DNA from: Thermoleophilia bacterium
GTDB taxonomy: Bacteria > Actinomycetota > Thermoleophilia > Gaiellales > Gaiellaceae
Direction: 5' to 3'
Length of the DNA stretch: 62,479 bases
Assembly (NCBI GenBank): GCA_025936995.1
Contig: JAICSH010000007.1
Location: forward strand, 1 to 62,479
Shown here one piece after another: positions 50,454-58,825 of the stretch. The first letter of the stretch is position 1, and each line of letters begins with the position of its first letter. The notes below the pieces were generated by a model. The model saw nothing but the letters and a program-made list of their open reading frames with translations, did not search any database and was not told where the DNA came from. The position numbers and the translations under genes are program-made.

Positions 50454-51986
50454 CTAATGCCGGAAGTGACGGCGGCCCGTGAAGACCATCGCGGCGCCGG
50501 CCGCTCCGACCGCGGCGATCACGTCCTCGTCGCGGCGCGAGCCGCCGGGCTGGACGATCGCCGTCGTCCCGGCCTCGAGAGCGATCTGCGGGCCGTCGGG
50601 GAACGGGAAGAACGCGTCCGAGGCGAGGGAGGAGCCGGCGGCGTCGTGGCCGAACTCGGCGGCCTTCTCGACTGCGATCCGCACCGCGTCGACGCGGCTC
50701 ATCTGTCCCGCGCCGATCCCGATCGTCTGCAGGTTCTTCGCGAGGACGATCGCGTTCGACGCGACGTGCTTGCAGACCCGCCACGCGAAGGCGAGGTCGC
50801 CCCACTGCGGCTCGGCGAGCTCGCCGGTCACGACCTGCCAGCCGTCGCGCTCGTCGATCTCGGCGTCGGAGTCCTGGACGAGCATCCCGCCGATGACCCG
50901 CTTGTAGCTCCGCTCGCCGGCCTCGCCGGCCCGCCGCTCTCCGTCCAGGAGGATCCGGACGTTCTTCTTGCGGCGCAATGCGTTGAGCGCGTCCTCGGTG
51001 TAGCCCGGCGCGAACAGCACCTCGACGAACTGCTCGGCGAGCTTCTCCGCGAGGGGCGCCTCGACCTCGCGGTTGAGGACGACGACGCCGCCGTACGCGG
51101 AGGTCGGGTCGGAGGCGAGCGCCTTGTCGTACGCCTCTTCGACGTTCCCGCCGGCCGCGACGCCGCAGGGGTTCGCGTGCTTCACGATCACGCACGCCGG
51201 CAGCACGAGCTCGCGCGCGAGCGAGCGCGCGGCCGAGAAGTCGTTGAGGTTGTTGAACGAGAGCTCCTTCCCGTGCAGCTGCTCGACCCGCGAGAGGAGG
51301 TGCCGGCGGGCGCCGCGCTCCGCGTAGTACGCGGCGTGCTGGTGCGGGTTCTCGCCGTACGCGAGGTCGAGCACCTTCTCGAGCGAGACGACGAGGGAGT
51401 TCGGGAAGTGTTCGCGGGCGTTGAACCACGTCGAGATCGCGGCTTCGTAGGCGGCGCTGTGGGCGAACGCGTCGGCCGCGAGGCGCCGGCGGGTGTCGAG
51501 CGAGAGCCCGCCGTTCGCGCGCAGCTCCTCGAGCACGTCGTGGTACTGCGCCGGGCGGCAGATCGGGGCGCAGTGCGCGAAGTTCTTCGCGGCGCCGCGC
51601 AGCATCGACGGGCCGCCGATGTCGATCATCTCGACGGCGTCCGCCTCGGTGACGCCCCGCCGGCCCGCGACCTCCTCGAACGGATAGAGGTTCACGCAGA
51701 CGAGGTCGAAGGGCTCGATGCCGTGCTCCTCGAGCGTGGCGACGTCGTCCGGCGAGTCGCGGCGGGCGAGGATGCCGGCGTGGACGCGTGGGTGGAGCGT
51801 CTTCACCCGGCCGCCGAGCATCTCCGGGGAGTTGGTGAGCGTCTCGACGTGCTCCACCGGCAGGCCGATCGCCTCGAGCGCGGCCGCCGTGTTCCCGCTC
51901 GCCACGAGCCGCCAGCCGAGGCCTACGAGACCGCGCGCGAACGTGTCCAGGCCGGACTTGTCCCAGGTCGAGATCAGCGCGCGCAG
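50454..51986 (-). CDS. purH: Bifunctional AICAR formyltransferase/IMP cyclohydrolase PurH, apparent CTG start
   Basis: A 510-residue enzyme for the last two steps of IMP synthesis. The IMP cyclohydrolase part is N-terminal (RALISTWDKSGLDTFARGL, NLYPFEEV, DIGGPSMLRGAAKN), the AICAR transformylase part C-terminal (KHANPCGVA, AYGGVVVLNREV, SDAFFPFPDG). No ATG, GTG or TTG exists in frame where the protein should begin. The CTG at 51986 gives the normal start RALIS; a second CTG at 51977 overlaps the purN stop (CTGA). The 510-residue length matches the family, so a CTG start is the best call. Confidence 0.94.
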   Translation of the reverse strand: MRALISTWDKSGLDTFARGLVGLGWRLVASGNTAAALEAIGLPVEHVETLTNSPEMLGGRVKTLHPRVHAGILARRDSPDDVATLEEHGIEPFDLVCVNLYPFEEVAGRRGVTEADAVEMIDIGGPSMLRGAAKNFAHCAPICRPAQYHDVLEELRANGGLSLDTRRRLAADAFAHSAAYEAAISTWFNAREHFPNSLVVSLEKVLDLAYGENPHQHAAYYAERGARRHLLSRVEQLHGKELSFNNLNDFSAARSLARELVLPACVIVKHANPCGVAAGGNVEEAYDKALASDPTSAYGGVVVLNREVEAPLAEKLAEQFVEVLFAPGYTEDALNALRRKKNVRILLDGERRAGEAGERSYKRVIGGMLVQDSDAEIDERDGWQVVTGELAEPQWGDLAFAWRVCKHVASNAIVLAKNLQTIGIGAGQMSRVDAVRIAVEKAAEFGHDAAGSSLASDAFFPFPDGPQIALEAGTTAIVQPGGSRRDEDVIAAVGAAGAAMVFTGRRHFRH

Positions 51987-52507
51987 AGCTCTCTCACCAC
52001 CTCGGGTAGCAGCCGGTGCTCGACGGACTTGATCCGCGCGTGCAGCGTCTCCGGCGTGTCGCTCGGCAGGACCGGGACGCGCTCCTGGGCGAGCACCGGG
52101 CCGCTGTCGATTCCCTCGTCGACGAGGTGCACCGTCGCTCCCGACTCGGCGATGCCCGCCGCGAGCTGCTCCTCCACGGCGTGCGCGCCCGGGAACTCGG
52201 GAAGGAGCGAGGGGTGCACGTTGACGACCGCGCGGGGGAAGCAGTCGAGAAACGCAGGCGTGAGGAGGTGCATGTAGCCGGCGAGCACGACGAGGCGCAC
52301 TCCCTGCTCCCCGAGCCAGCCGGCCATGGCGGCGTCGCGGGCGGCCCGGTCCGGGAAGTCGGCGAGCTCGAACGCGGCGGCGGCGCACGAGGCGCGCTCG
52401 AGGGCCGGGGCATCGCGCTTGTTGGACGCGACGGCGACGACCGGAAGGCCCGCGTCGAGCAGGGCCTGGAGGTTCGTTCCCTCGCCGCTGACGAGCACGC
52501 CGATCAC
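51974..52507 (-). CDS. purN: Phosphoribosylglycinamide formyltransferase PurN
   Basis: A 177-residue GAR transformylase. The N-terminus IGVLVSGEGTNLQALLDAG, the catalytic segment VVNVHPSLLPEFPGAHAVEE (Asn/His), and the third acid in VDEGIDSGPVLAQ are present. GTG at 52507 overlaps the purM stop (GTGA). It provides the third step of IMP synthesis using formyl-THF. It is slightly shorter than E. coli PurN. Confidence 0.95.
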   Translation of the reverse strand: MIGVLVSGEGTNLQALLDAGLPVVAVASNKRDAPALERASCAAAAFELADFPDRAARDAAMAGWLGEQGVRLVVLAGYMHLLTPAFLDCFPRAVVNVHPSLLPEFPGAHAVEEQLAAGIAESGATVHLVDEGIDSGPVLAQERVPVLPSDTPETLHARIKSVEHRLLPEVVRELCAR

Positions 52508-53409
52508 ACGATGCGCCCGATCGCGAGCTCGCCCGGCTCGGCTGCGCGGACGACGGCGCACCAGCCGATGCCGAGGTTGAAGACGCGGCGGAGCTCCTCC
52601 TCCTCGACGTGGCGCGCGAGCCAGCGGAAGACGGGCGGGCGCTCCCACGCGTCCCACTCGATTTCCGCGTGGCGGCCGGTGGGGAGGACGCGCTCGAGGT
52701 TCCCCGCGATGCCGCCTCCGGTCACGTGAACGAAGGCGAGCGCGCGGGCTCGGAGCGCTCGCGCGACGTCGAGGTAGAGCCGCGTCGGCGCGAGCAGGTC
52801 GGCGGCGTCGTAGTCCTCGAGCTCGAGCACGCGGCGAACGAGCGTGAACCCGTTCGCGTGCACGCCGGCGGAGGGGAAGCCGACGACGACGTCTCCCGCC
52901 TCGATCGCGGAGCCGTCGAGCGGCTCCTCCACGACGCCGACGCAGGTTCCCGCGAAGTCGAGCTCTCCGTCGCGGTAGATGCCCGGCAGCTCGGCGGTCT
53001 CGCCGCCCACGAGCGCGACACCGGCCGAGCGGCAGACCTCGGCCGCGCCCTCGACGAGCTCCGCCACCTCCTCGAGCTCGATGCGCGCGGCGGCGACGTA
53101 GTCGAGCAGGATCAGCGGCTCGGCGCCGCACGTGACCACGTCGTTGATGCAGTGCGCGGCGAGATCGGAGCCGCAGGCGCGGAGCGCGCCGCGCTCGCGG
53201 GCGAGGATCAGCTTCGTTCCAACTCCATCGGTCGAGGCGGCGAGGAAGCGTCCGTCGCCGAGCGCGTGCAGCGCGGCGAACTGCCCGAATCCTCTCGCTC
53301 CGGTCGACTCGGCCGCCGCGCGCAGCCGTGCGACGACCGCGCCGGCCGTGTCGAGCGAGACGCCTGCCGCGTCGTACGTCCGTATCTCCCTCTCGCCCAA
53401 CGCGGTCAC
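52504..53409 (-). CDS. purM: Phosphoribosylformylglycinamidine cyclo-ligase PurM
   Basis: A 301-residue AIR synthetase with GTG start. Motifs: LAASTDGVGTKLILARERG, INDVVTCGAEPLILLDYVA, LVGGETAELPGIY, GFPSAGVHANGF and VHVTGGGIAGNLERVLP. It catalyses ring closure of FGAM to AIR with ATP. It is about 40 residues shorter than the E. coli enzyme, the loss being in the N- and C-terminal parts. The stop overlaps purN (GTGA). Confidence 0.95.
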   Translation of the reverse strand: MTALGEREIRTYDAAGVSLDTAGAVVARLRAAAESTGARGFGQFAALHALGDGRFLAASTDGVGTKLILARERGALRACGSDLAAHCINDVVTCGAEPLILLDYVAAARIELEEVAELVEGAAEVCRSAGVALVGGETAELPGIYRDGELDFAGTCVGVVEEPLDGSAIEAGDVVVGFPSAGVHANGFTLVRRVLELEDYDAADLLAPTRLYLDVARALRARALAFVHVTGGGIAGNLERVLPTGRHAEIEWDAWERPPVFRWLARHVEEEELRRVFNLGIGWCAVVRAAEPGELAIGRIV

Positions 53410-53446
53410 TCTAAGACCGCAGGAAGACGTCCGCTCGGGACGTGGC

Positions 53447-54076
53447 CTAGACGAACAGCTCGCCGAAGAGCTCCGGCCTGCCCTGCGGGCCTCCCCGCAC
53501 GAATCGGACGACGGTGTCGCCGACCTCGACGTCGTTTCCGTCGATCTCGGCGTCGAGGATCGCCGCGAGCGCCTGCGCCTTGCCCGAGGGGTCGTCGGCC
53601 CTGAGGTGCAACTCCGACAGCTGCAGCTCGTCGCCCTGCGCGAGGAGCTCGTCGATCCACTCCCGCGGCGGATGGAGCTCGAGCCGGTACCCCGCGTTCG
53701 TGGACACGAACGTCCGCCGGCCGCCGTGCTCCTGCACCCGCAGCTCGCTCCGCTCGGCGCGGGCGAGGGCGGTCTCGAACTCGTCCTCGTCGAGCACGAA
53801 CCCGAGGTGGTCGACCCGCGGCGTCGGCCACTGGCCCGGCTGGACGACGACGTTCACCGCGCCCTTCTCGAGCTCGGTCAGCCGGAGCTTGAAGCCCATC
53901 GCGTCGAGCTCCGCCCAGGCGATGCCGGCCTCATACGACGTCAGGTCCTCGCCGATGCGGCCGTGGCGCGCGACGAGGTCGAACGCGAGCTTGCCGATGT
54001 AGCGCGCCTCGACTTCGCGGACGCGGCTCGTGACGATGTGATAGTGGAAGAGCTGCACCGCCGCCCATCCTGCCAA
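53447..54076 (-). CDS. VOC-family protein inserted in the purine cluster
   Basis: A 209-residue protein with two glyoxalase-type modules: the first starting FHYHIVTSRVREVEARYIGK, the second with RVDHLGFVLDEDEFETAL and RTFVSTNAGYRLELHPP. A final domain-like part contains LHLRADDPSGKAQALAAILD. It is six bases downstream of purF on the same strand and 37 bp upstream of purM, so it is probably transcribed with the purine genes. A role in purine synthesis is not known for this family. Confidence 0.8.
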   Translation of the reverse strand: MAGWAAVQLFHYHIVTSRVREVEARYIGKLAFDLVARHGRIGEDLTSYEAGIAWAELDAMGFKLRLTELEKGAVNVVVQPGQWPTPRVDHLGFVLDEDEFETALARAERSELRVQEHGGRRTFVSTNAGYRLELHPPREWIDELLAQGDELQLSELHLRADDPSGKAQALAAILDAEIDGNDVEVGDTVVRFVRGGPQGRPELFGELFV

Positions 54077-54082
54077 CGACGG

Positions 54083-55462
54083 CTACGCGCGGGCCGCTTC
54101 GAACCTGAGCTTCGCGGCCTCGGCGGGCACCTCGGTCGGGTAGTCGCCCGTGAGACAGGCGCGGCAGAGCCCGGAAGCCGGACGCTGCGTCGCCTCGACC
54201 AGCCCGTCGTGCGACAGGTACGCGAGGGAGGTCGCGCCGACGTGCTCGCGCACCTCCTCGACCGTCCGCGTCGACGCGATCATCTCCGAGGGATCCGCGA
54301 GGTCGATCCCGTAGAAGCACTGGCCGATCACCGGCGGAGACGACACGCGCAGGTGCACCTCCGCCGCGCCCGCGTCGAACAGCATCCGCACGATCTCGCG
54401 AGTCGTGTTGCCGCGGACGATCGAGTCGTCCACCGCGACGACACGCTTGCCCGCGACCTCGGCGACGGGGTGGTACTTGAGCTTGATCCCCTGGCGGCGC
54501 AGCTCCTGGTCGGGCTGGATGAAGGTGCGCTGCACGTAGCGGTTCTTGATCAGCCCCTCGCTGAACGGGAGCCCGAGGGCGCGCGCGAAGCCGATCGCCG
54601 CCGGCGTGCCCGAGTCGGGGATCGGCAGGACGAGATCCGCCTCGACGGGCGCCTCCCGCGCGAGCTGCTCGCCCATCCGCACGCGCGCGTTGTGCACCTC
54701 CATCCCCTCGAGCCGGCTGTCGGGCCGGGCGAGGTAGAAGAACTCCCAGATGCAGAGCGCGCCGCCGTCGGCCCGCTCGAGCACCTGCGTCGCGTGGAGG
54801 CCGTCGGCGTCCGCCAGGACGAGCTCGCCGGGCGCGACCTCGCGGACGTGCTCCGCGCCGACGAGGTCGAGCGCGCAGGTCTCGGAGGCGAAGACGAAAT
54901 CCTCCCCGAGCCGCCCGATCACGAGAGGCCGGAAGCCGTGGGCGTCGCGGAAGGCGACGAGCCGTCCGTCCGAGAGCGCGACGATCGAGTACGCGCCGTC
55001 GAGCCGGCGCATCGCGTTCGCCACTGCGTCCTCGAGCGGCGCCTCGTCGTTCGCGATCAGCGCTGCCACGAGCTCGCTGTCGGACGTCGTCCCGAGGATG
55101 ACCCCGTCCTCCTGCAGCGCCGCTCGCAGCTCGCCGACGTTGATCAGGTTCCCGTTATGGCCCAGCGCGACGGTGCGCGCCCGGCCGTGCTGGACGAGCG
55201 GCTGCGCGTTCGCCCACTGCGAGGAGCCGGTCGTCGAGTAGCGGTTGTGCCCGATCGCGACCTGGCCGCGCAGGCCTCCGAGCTTCTGCTCGTCGAAGAC
55301 CTGGGAGACGAGCCCGAGGTCGCGGAGCGCCGTGAGGCGGCCGTGCTCCGAGACTGCGATGCCTGCCGACTCCTGGCCGCGGTGCTGGAGCGCGAAGAGG
55401 CCGAAGTACGCGAGCCGCGCGACGTCGCGGTTGGGTGCGTAGACGCCGAAGACTCCGCACAC
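54083..55462 (-). CDS. purF: Amidophosphoribosyltransferase PurF
   Basis: A 459-residue enzyme that commits PRPP to purine synthesis. The glutaminase nucleophile is Cys2 (start CGVFGVYAPN), so no propeptide needs removal beyond the initiator. Other motifs: LFALQHRGQESAGIAV, GHNRYSTTGSS, DSELVAALI, the phosphoribosyltransferase PRPP loop VVAVDDSIVRGNTTREI, and a C-terminal cysteine pair segment (ASGLCRACLTGDYPT) typical of the Fe-S-containing B. subtilis-type PurF. GTG start, two bases after the purL stop. Confidence 0.96.
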   Translation of the reverse strand: MCGVFGVYAPNRDVARLAYFGLFALQHRGQESAGIAVSEHGRLTALRDLGLVSQVFDEQKLGGLRGQVAIGHNRYSTTGSSQWANAQPLVQHGRARTVALGHNGNLINVGELRAALQEDGVILGTTSDSELVAALIANDEAPLEDAVANAMRRLDGAYSIVALSDGRLVAFRDAHGFRPLVIGRLGEDFVFASETCALDLVGAEHVREVAPGELVLADADGLHATQVLERADGGALCIWEFFYLARPDSRLEGMEVHNARVRMGEQLAREAPVEADLVLPIPDSGTPAAIGFARALGLPFSEGLIKNRYVQRTFIQPDQELRRQGIKLKYHPVAEVAGKRVVAVDDSIVRGNTTREIVRMLFDAGAAEVHLRVSSPPVIGQCFYGIDLADPSEMIASTRTVEEVREHVGATSLAYLSHDGLVEATQRPASGLCRACLTGDYPTEVPAEAAKLRFEAARA

Positions 55463-55464
55463 GG

Positions 55465-57384
55465 CTACCGCACCTGCCCGATCCGCACGAAACCACGCGA
55501 CCCCAGCCGGCCGACCCGCGCCGGCCGGCAGGCGAGGATCGCCGCGCCGCGGCGCGAGTCGTAGTCGTCCGGGATCTCGATCTCGGCCTCGAGTCCCCCG
55601 CTCCAGGCCGCGGCCTCCGCGAGCGCCGCCTGGATGCCGCCGCTGCCGACGTCGTGGCAGAGGGTCAGGTGGGGGGCGGCCTTCCAGAGGAAGCGGATCA
55701 GCGCCGTCTCGGCTGCGAGTGATCCGTCGGGCGACGTCGCGAGGAGGACGGCGTCGCCGCTCTGCCACCTGCCCGGGACTCGTCGCACGTCCGGCACCAG
55801 CCCGACACAGCCGACGACCGGGGTCGGCGGGATCGAGGCGCCGTCCGCGTCGTTGTAGAGCGAGACGTTGCCGGAGACGACCGGGATCCCGAGCGTCTCC
55901 GCAGCCTGCGCGATCCCCTCGATCGCCCGGGCGAGCTCGTGCGCGATCCCCGGCTTCTCGGGATTGCCGAAGTTGAGGCAGTCGGTGAGGCCGATCGGCT
56001 CGCCGCCGGCGCACGCGACGTTGCGGGCAGCGCCGAGGGTCGCCTGGACTCCGGCGCGGAAGCCGTCGCTCTCGCCGAGCGCCGGCCCCTGGAGCGCGAC
56101 GGCGAGGCCGCGGATGGAGGGCCTCAGCCGCAGGACGGCGGCGTCGAGCCCCGGTCGCCGGACGGTGCGGGAGCCGACGAGCTGGTCGTACTGCTCGAAC
56201 ACCTCGCGGACATCGAAGGCCGGCTGCTCCGGCCGGCGCAGGGGACGTGGCTCGGCGCGCTGCTCGACCTCGTAGCGAGGGCACTCGTCCGTCAGCAGCC
56301 GCGCCGGGATCTCGCCCACGACCTCGCCGGCGTCGAAGGCTCGCAGTGCGCCGGAGCCGGTCACCTCGCCGATCGCCGTGCACGGCAGCTCCCAGCGTGC
56401 ACAGACGCCCTGCACCGCCTCGAGCATCTCGGGACGCACGACCGCGACCATCCGCTCCTGCGACTCGGAGATCATGATCTCCCACGGCTCCATCCCCTCC
56501 TCGCGGAGCGGCACGCGGTCGAGTTGGACGTCGATGCCGGCGCCGCCTGACGCCATCTCGGACAGCGCCGACGCAAGGCCGGCCGCGCCGCAGTCCTGCA
56601 GCGACTCGACGAGGCCCGCGTCGACGAGCTCGAGCGAGACCTCGATCAGCTTCTTGCCGGTGAACGGATCGCCGACCTGGACCGACGGGCGCTTGTCCGC
56701 GTCATCCTCGCTCAGCTCCGCGCTCGCGAGCACCGAGGCGCCGCCGATGCCGTCGCGGCCGGTCGTCGCGCCGTAGAGGACGACGAGACGGCCCGCTCCG
56801 GTCGCCTTCGCCGAACGCAGCCGCAACGTGTCGACCAGGCCGACGCACATCGCGTTGACGAGGCAGTTCGAGGCGTACGCGGGATCGAAGACCGTCTGCC
56901 CGCCGACCGTCGGCACGCCCACGCAGTTGCCGTAGTGGCCGATTCCGGCGACGGCCTGCTGGAACTGGAAGCCCGGCTCGCCGAACCAGAGGCCGTCGAG
57001 GAGCGCGACCGGCCGCGCTCCCATCGCGATCACGTCGCGCAAGATCCCGCCGATGCCCGTCGCGGCGCCCTGGAACGGCTCGACGGCGGACGGGTGGTTG
57101 TGCGACTCGACCTTGAACGCGACGGCGGTTCCGTCACCGAGATCGAGGACGCCGGCGTTCTCGCCGGGGCCCTGGAGGACGCGCTCGCCGGCCGACGGCA
57201 GCCGCTTGAGGAGGAGGGCAGAGTGCTTGTAGCCGCAGTGCTCGGACCAGAGGAGCGAGAAGACCGCGAGCTCGAAATGATTCGGATCGCGACCGAGCAG
57301 CTCCCGGATACGCCCCGCTTCCCAGTCGGTCAGACCGAGGGCGCGGTGAACTGGCTGGGCGGCGACCTCCGACAGGTGATTCAG
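55465..57384 (-). CDS. purL: Phosphoribosylformylglycinamidine synthase subunit PurL, apparent CTG start
   Basis: A 639-residue small-type PurL (PurLQS system). N-terminal motifs lie upstream of the first ordinary start codon (TTG 57042): GLTDWEAGRIRELLGRDPNH, WSEHCGYKHS, GENAGVLDLGDGTAVAFK and VESHNHPSAVEPFQGAATG. The frame is open up to a CTG at 57384 (NHLSEVAAQPVHRALG), and it has no ATG or GTG. A TACACT -10-like box overlaps this CTG, so a second CTG at 57375 and a leaderless mRNA are an alternative. Other motifs: GGVHYGNCVGVPTVGG-type GIGHYGNCVGVPTVGG, DCGAAGLASAL, HDVGSGGIQAALAEA. Total length is about 90 residues below usual. PurS and PurQ are not in this window. Confidence 0.9.
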   Translation of the reverse strand: MNHLSEVAAQPVHRALGLTDWEAGRIRELLGRDPNHFELAVFSLLWSEHCGYKHSALLLKRLPSAGERVLQGPGENAGVLDLGDGTAVAFKVESHNHPSAVEPFQGAATGIGGILRDVIAMGARPVALLDGLWFGEPGFQFQQAVAGIGHYGNCVGVPTVGGQTVFDPAYASNCLVNAMCVGLVDTLRLRSAKATGAGRLVVLYGATTGRDGIGGASVLASAELSEDDADKRPSVQVGDPFTGKKLIEVSLELVDAGLVESLQDCGAAGLASALSEMASGGAGIDVQLDRVPLREEGMEPWEIMISESQERMVAVVRPEMLEAVQGVCARWELPCTAIGEVTGSGALRAFDAGEVVGEIPARLLTDECPRYEVEQRAEPRPLRRPEQPAFDVREVFEQYDQLVGSRTVRRPGLDAAVLRLRPSIRGLAVALQGPALGESDGFRAGVQATLGAARNVACAGGEPIGLTDCLNFGNPEKPGIAHELARAIEGIAQAAETLGIPVVSGNVSLYNDADGASIPPTPVVGCVGLVPDVRRVPGRWQSGDAVLLATSPDGSLAAETALIRFLWKAAPHLTLCHDVGSGGIQAALAEAAAWSGGLEAEIEIPDDYDSRRGAAILACRPARVGRLGSRGFVRIGQVR

Positions 57385-57444
57385 TGTATCCGGGGGCGCG
57401 GCGGAATCTCACGCCAGCGAGCCGCGTTGCGTTCCCGCAGGTAG

Positions 57445-58350
57445 ATGCGCCGACCGATCGTCCTCCTCACGCTGCTCGCGCTCATCTGGGGCGCCTCGTT
57501 CATGCTGATCAAGATCGCGGATCGGCAGCTCGAGCCGTCGACGCTGATCCTCGGGCGGCTCGGGGCGGCCACGCTCCTGCTCGCGGCGATCGCGCCGCTG
57601 CGGCTGGGCGTCCGCCGCACGATCGCCGAGGTGCGAGGCGCGTGGGGCTGGCTCGTGGTGGTCGGGCTCGTCAACACGGCGGTGCCCTTCTGGCTCCTCT
57701 CGTGGAGCGAGAAGCGGATCGACTCCGGCCTCGCGTCGATCCTGCAGGCTGCCGTCCCGATGTTCAGCGCGCTGCTCGCGTTCGGGTTCTTCCGGGAGTC
57801 CCGTGTGGTCGGGGCCCGCCTCGTCGGGCTCGTCGTCGGCTTCGTGGGAGTCGCGCTCCTCGTCGGAGCGCAGCCGGAGGGAAAGCTGCTCGCGGCGTTC
57901 GCCGTAGTGGCCGTCGCCTTCTGCTACGCGATGGGGCAGCTGATCGCCGGGCGCCATCTCCTCGGCACGCCGCCGCTGGTGGTCGCGCTCGGCACCGCCG
58001 CCGTCTCGGCGCTCGTGGCGCTTCCCGCCGGCGTCGTGCAGGCGCCGAGCGGGATGTGGCACGGGGAGACGATCGCGGCGATCCTCGTCCTCGGCCTCGT
58101 CGGGACGGCGATCGCGTATCTCCTGTTCTTCGTGCTGATCCAGCAGGCGGGCCCCGTCTACGCCGGCCTCGTGACCTATCTCGTGCCGCCGATCGCGCTC
58201 GCGTACGGCGCGGTCTTCCTCGACGAGCGGTTCGGCGCGTACGCCTTCGCGGGTCTCTTCCTCATCCTCGGCGGCGTCGCGCTGGCCACCGGATCCGTTC
58301 GGCTAGCCTCGCTGCGTGCCCGTCGAGCTGAGGCGCGCGAGGCCGCCTGA
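57445..58350 (+). CDS. EamA/DMT-family exporter
   Basis: A 301-residue drug/metabolite transporter with ten helices in two EamA repeats. First repeat: LLALIWGASFMLIKIA and the following PSTLILGRLGAATLLL; second repeat with FCYAMGQLIAGRHLL and LVGTAIAYLLFFVLIQQAG, YAGLVTYLVPPIALAYGAVFLDE. It overlaps the next gene (GNAT) by 35 bp. The substrate is unknown; family members export amino acids and nucleosides. It is divergent from purL. Confidence 0.9.
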   Translation: MRRPIVLLTLLALIWGASFMLIKIADRQLEPSTLILGRLGAATLLLAAIAPLRLGVRRTIAEVRGAWGWLVVVGLVNTAVPFWLLSWSEKRIDSGLASILQAAVPMFSALLAFGFFRESRVVGARLVGLVVGFVGVALLVGAQPEGKLLAAFAVVAVAFCYAMGQLIAGRHLLGTPPLVVALGTAAVSALVALPAGVVQAPSGMWHGETIAAILVLGLVGTAIAYLLFFVLIQQAGPVYAGLVTYLVPPIALAYGAVFLDERFGAYAFAGLFLILGGVALATGSVRLASLRARRAEAREAA

Positions 58351-58825
58351 CGCGGACTTCCTCGTCGAGCTGGTCACCGACGACGACGTGCGGCCGTTCC
58401 TCGGCCCACGGACGGCGACGACCCGAGAGGGCGTGCTCGAGGAGATCGAGCGCTCGCTCGCCGAGCCGGAGAGCTTCGGCCGCTTCGTGGTAGAGCTGGA
58501 CGGGGAGCCGGCGGGGACGGTCGGGTTCCGCGTCTCCAGCGAGCCGAACCGGATCGCGCGGCTCGAGAAGCTCGCCGTCCATCCCCGCTTCCGCGGCCGC
58601 CGGCTTGCCGACGAGGCGGCGCGGCTCTTCCAGCGGCTCCTGCTCGAGGAGCTCGACTTCCACCGGATCGAGCTCGAGATCTACGCCTTCAACGAGCGCG
58701 CCTGCGCCCACGCCGAGCGGTCGGGCTTCGTCCGCGAGGGGCAGAAGCGGAAGGCGTATCGCAAGGACGGCGAGTGGGTCGACTCGGTCCTCTACGCGAT
58801 CGTCGCGGACGACCTCGAGGACTAG
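58316..58825 (+). CDS. GNAT-family N-acetyltransferase
   Basis: A 169-residue acetyltransferase. Acetyl-CoA loop region: LEKLAVHPRFRGRRLADEAA (motif A with R-x-x-R-x-x-A), and the C-terminal IELEIYAFNERACAHAERSG and GFVREGQKRKAYRKDGEW, typical of the RimJ/RimL-like group. GTG start inside the end of the EamA gene (35 bp overlap). Its substrate may be a protein N-terminus, a peptide or an amine. Confidence 0.9.
   Translation: MPVELRRARPPDADFLVELVTDDDVRPFLGPRTATTREGVLEEIERSLAEPESFGRFVVELDGEPAGTVGFRVSSEPNRIARLEKLAVHPRFRGRRLADEAARLFQRLLLEELDFHRIELEIYAFNERACAHAERSGFVREGQKRKAYRKDGEWVDSVLYAIVADDLED

Noticed and set aside
53132-55564. Long plus-strand open frame (810 codons) opposite purM, the VOC gene and purF
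   Set aside because: It is antisense to well-defined genes, low in complexity (Arg, Asp, Glu, Leu, Ala), and crosses gene boundaries with no ribosome site.
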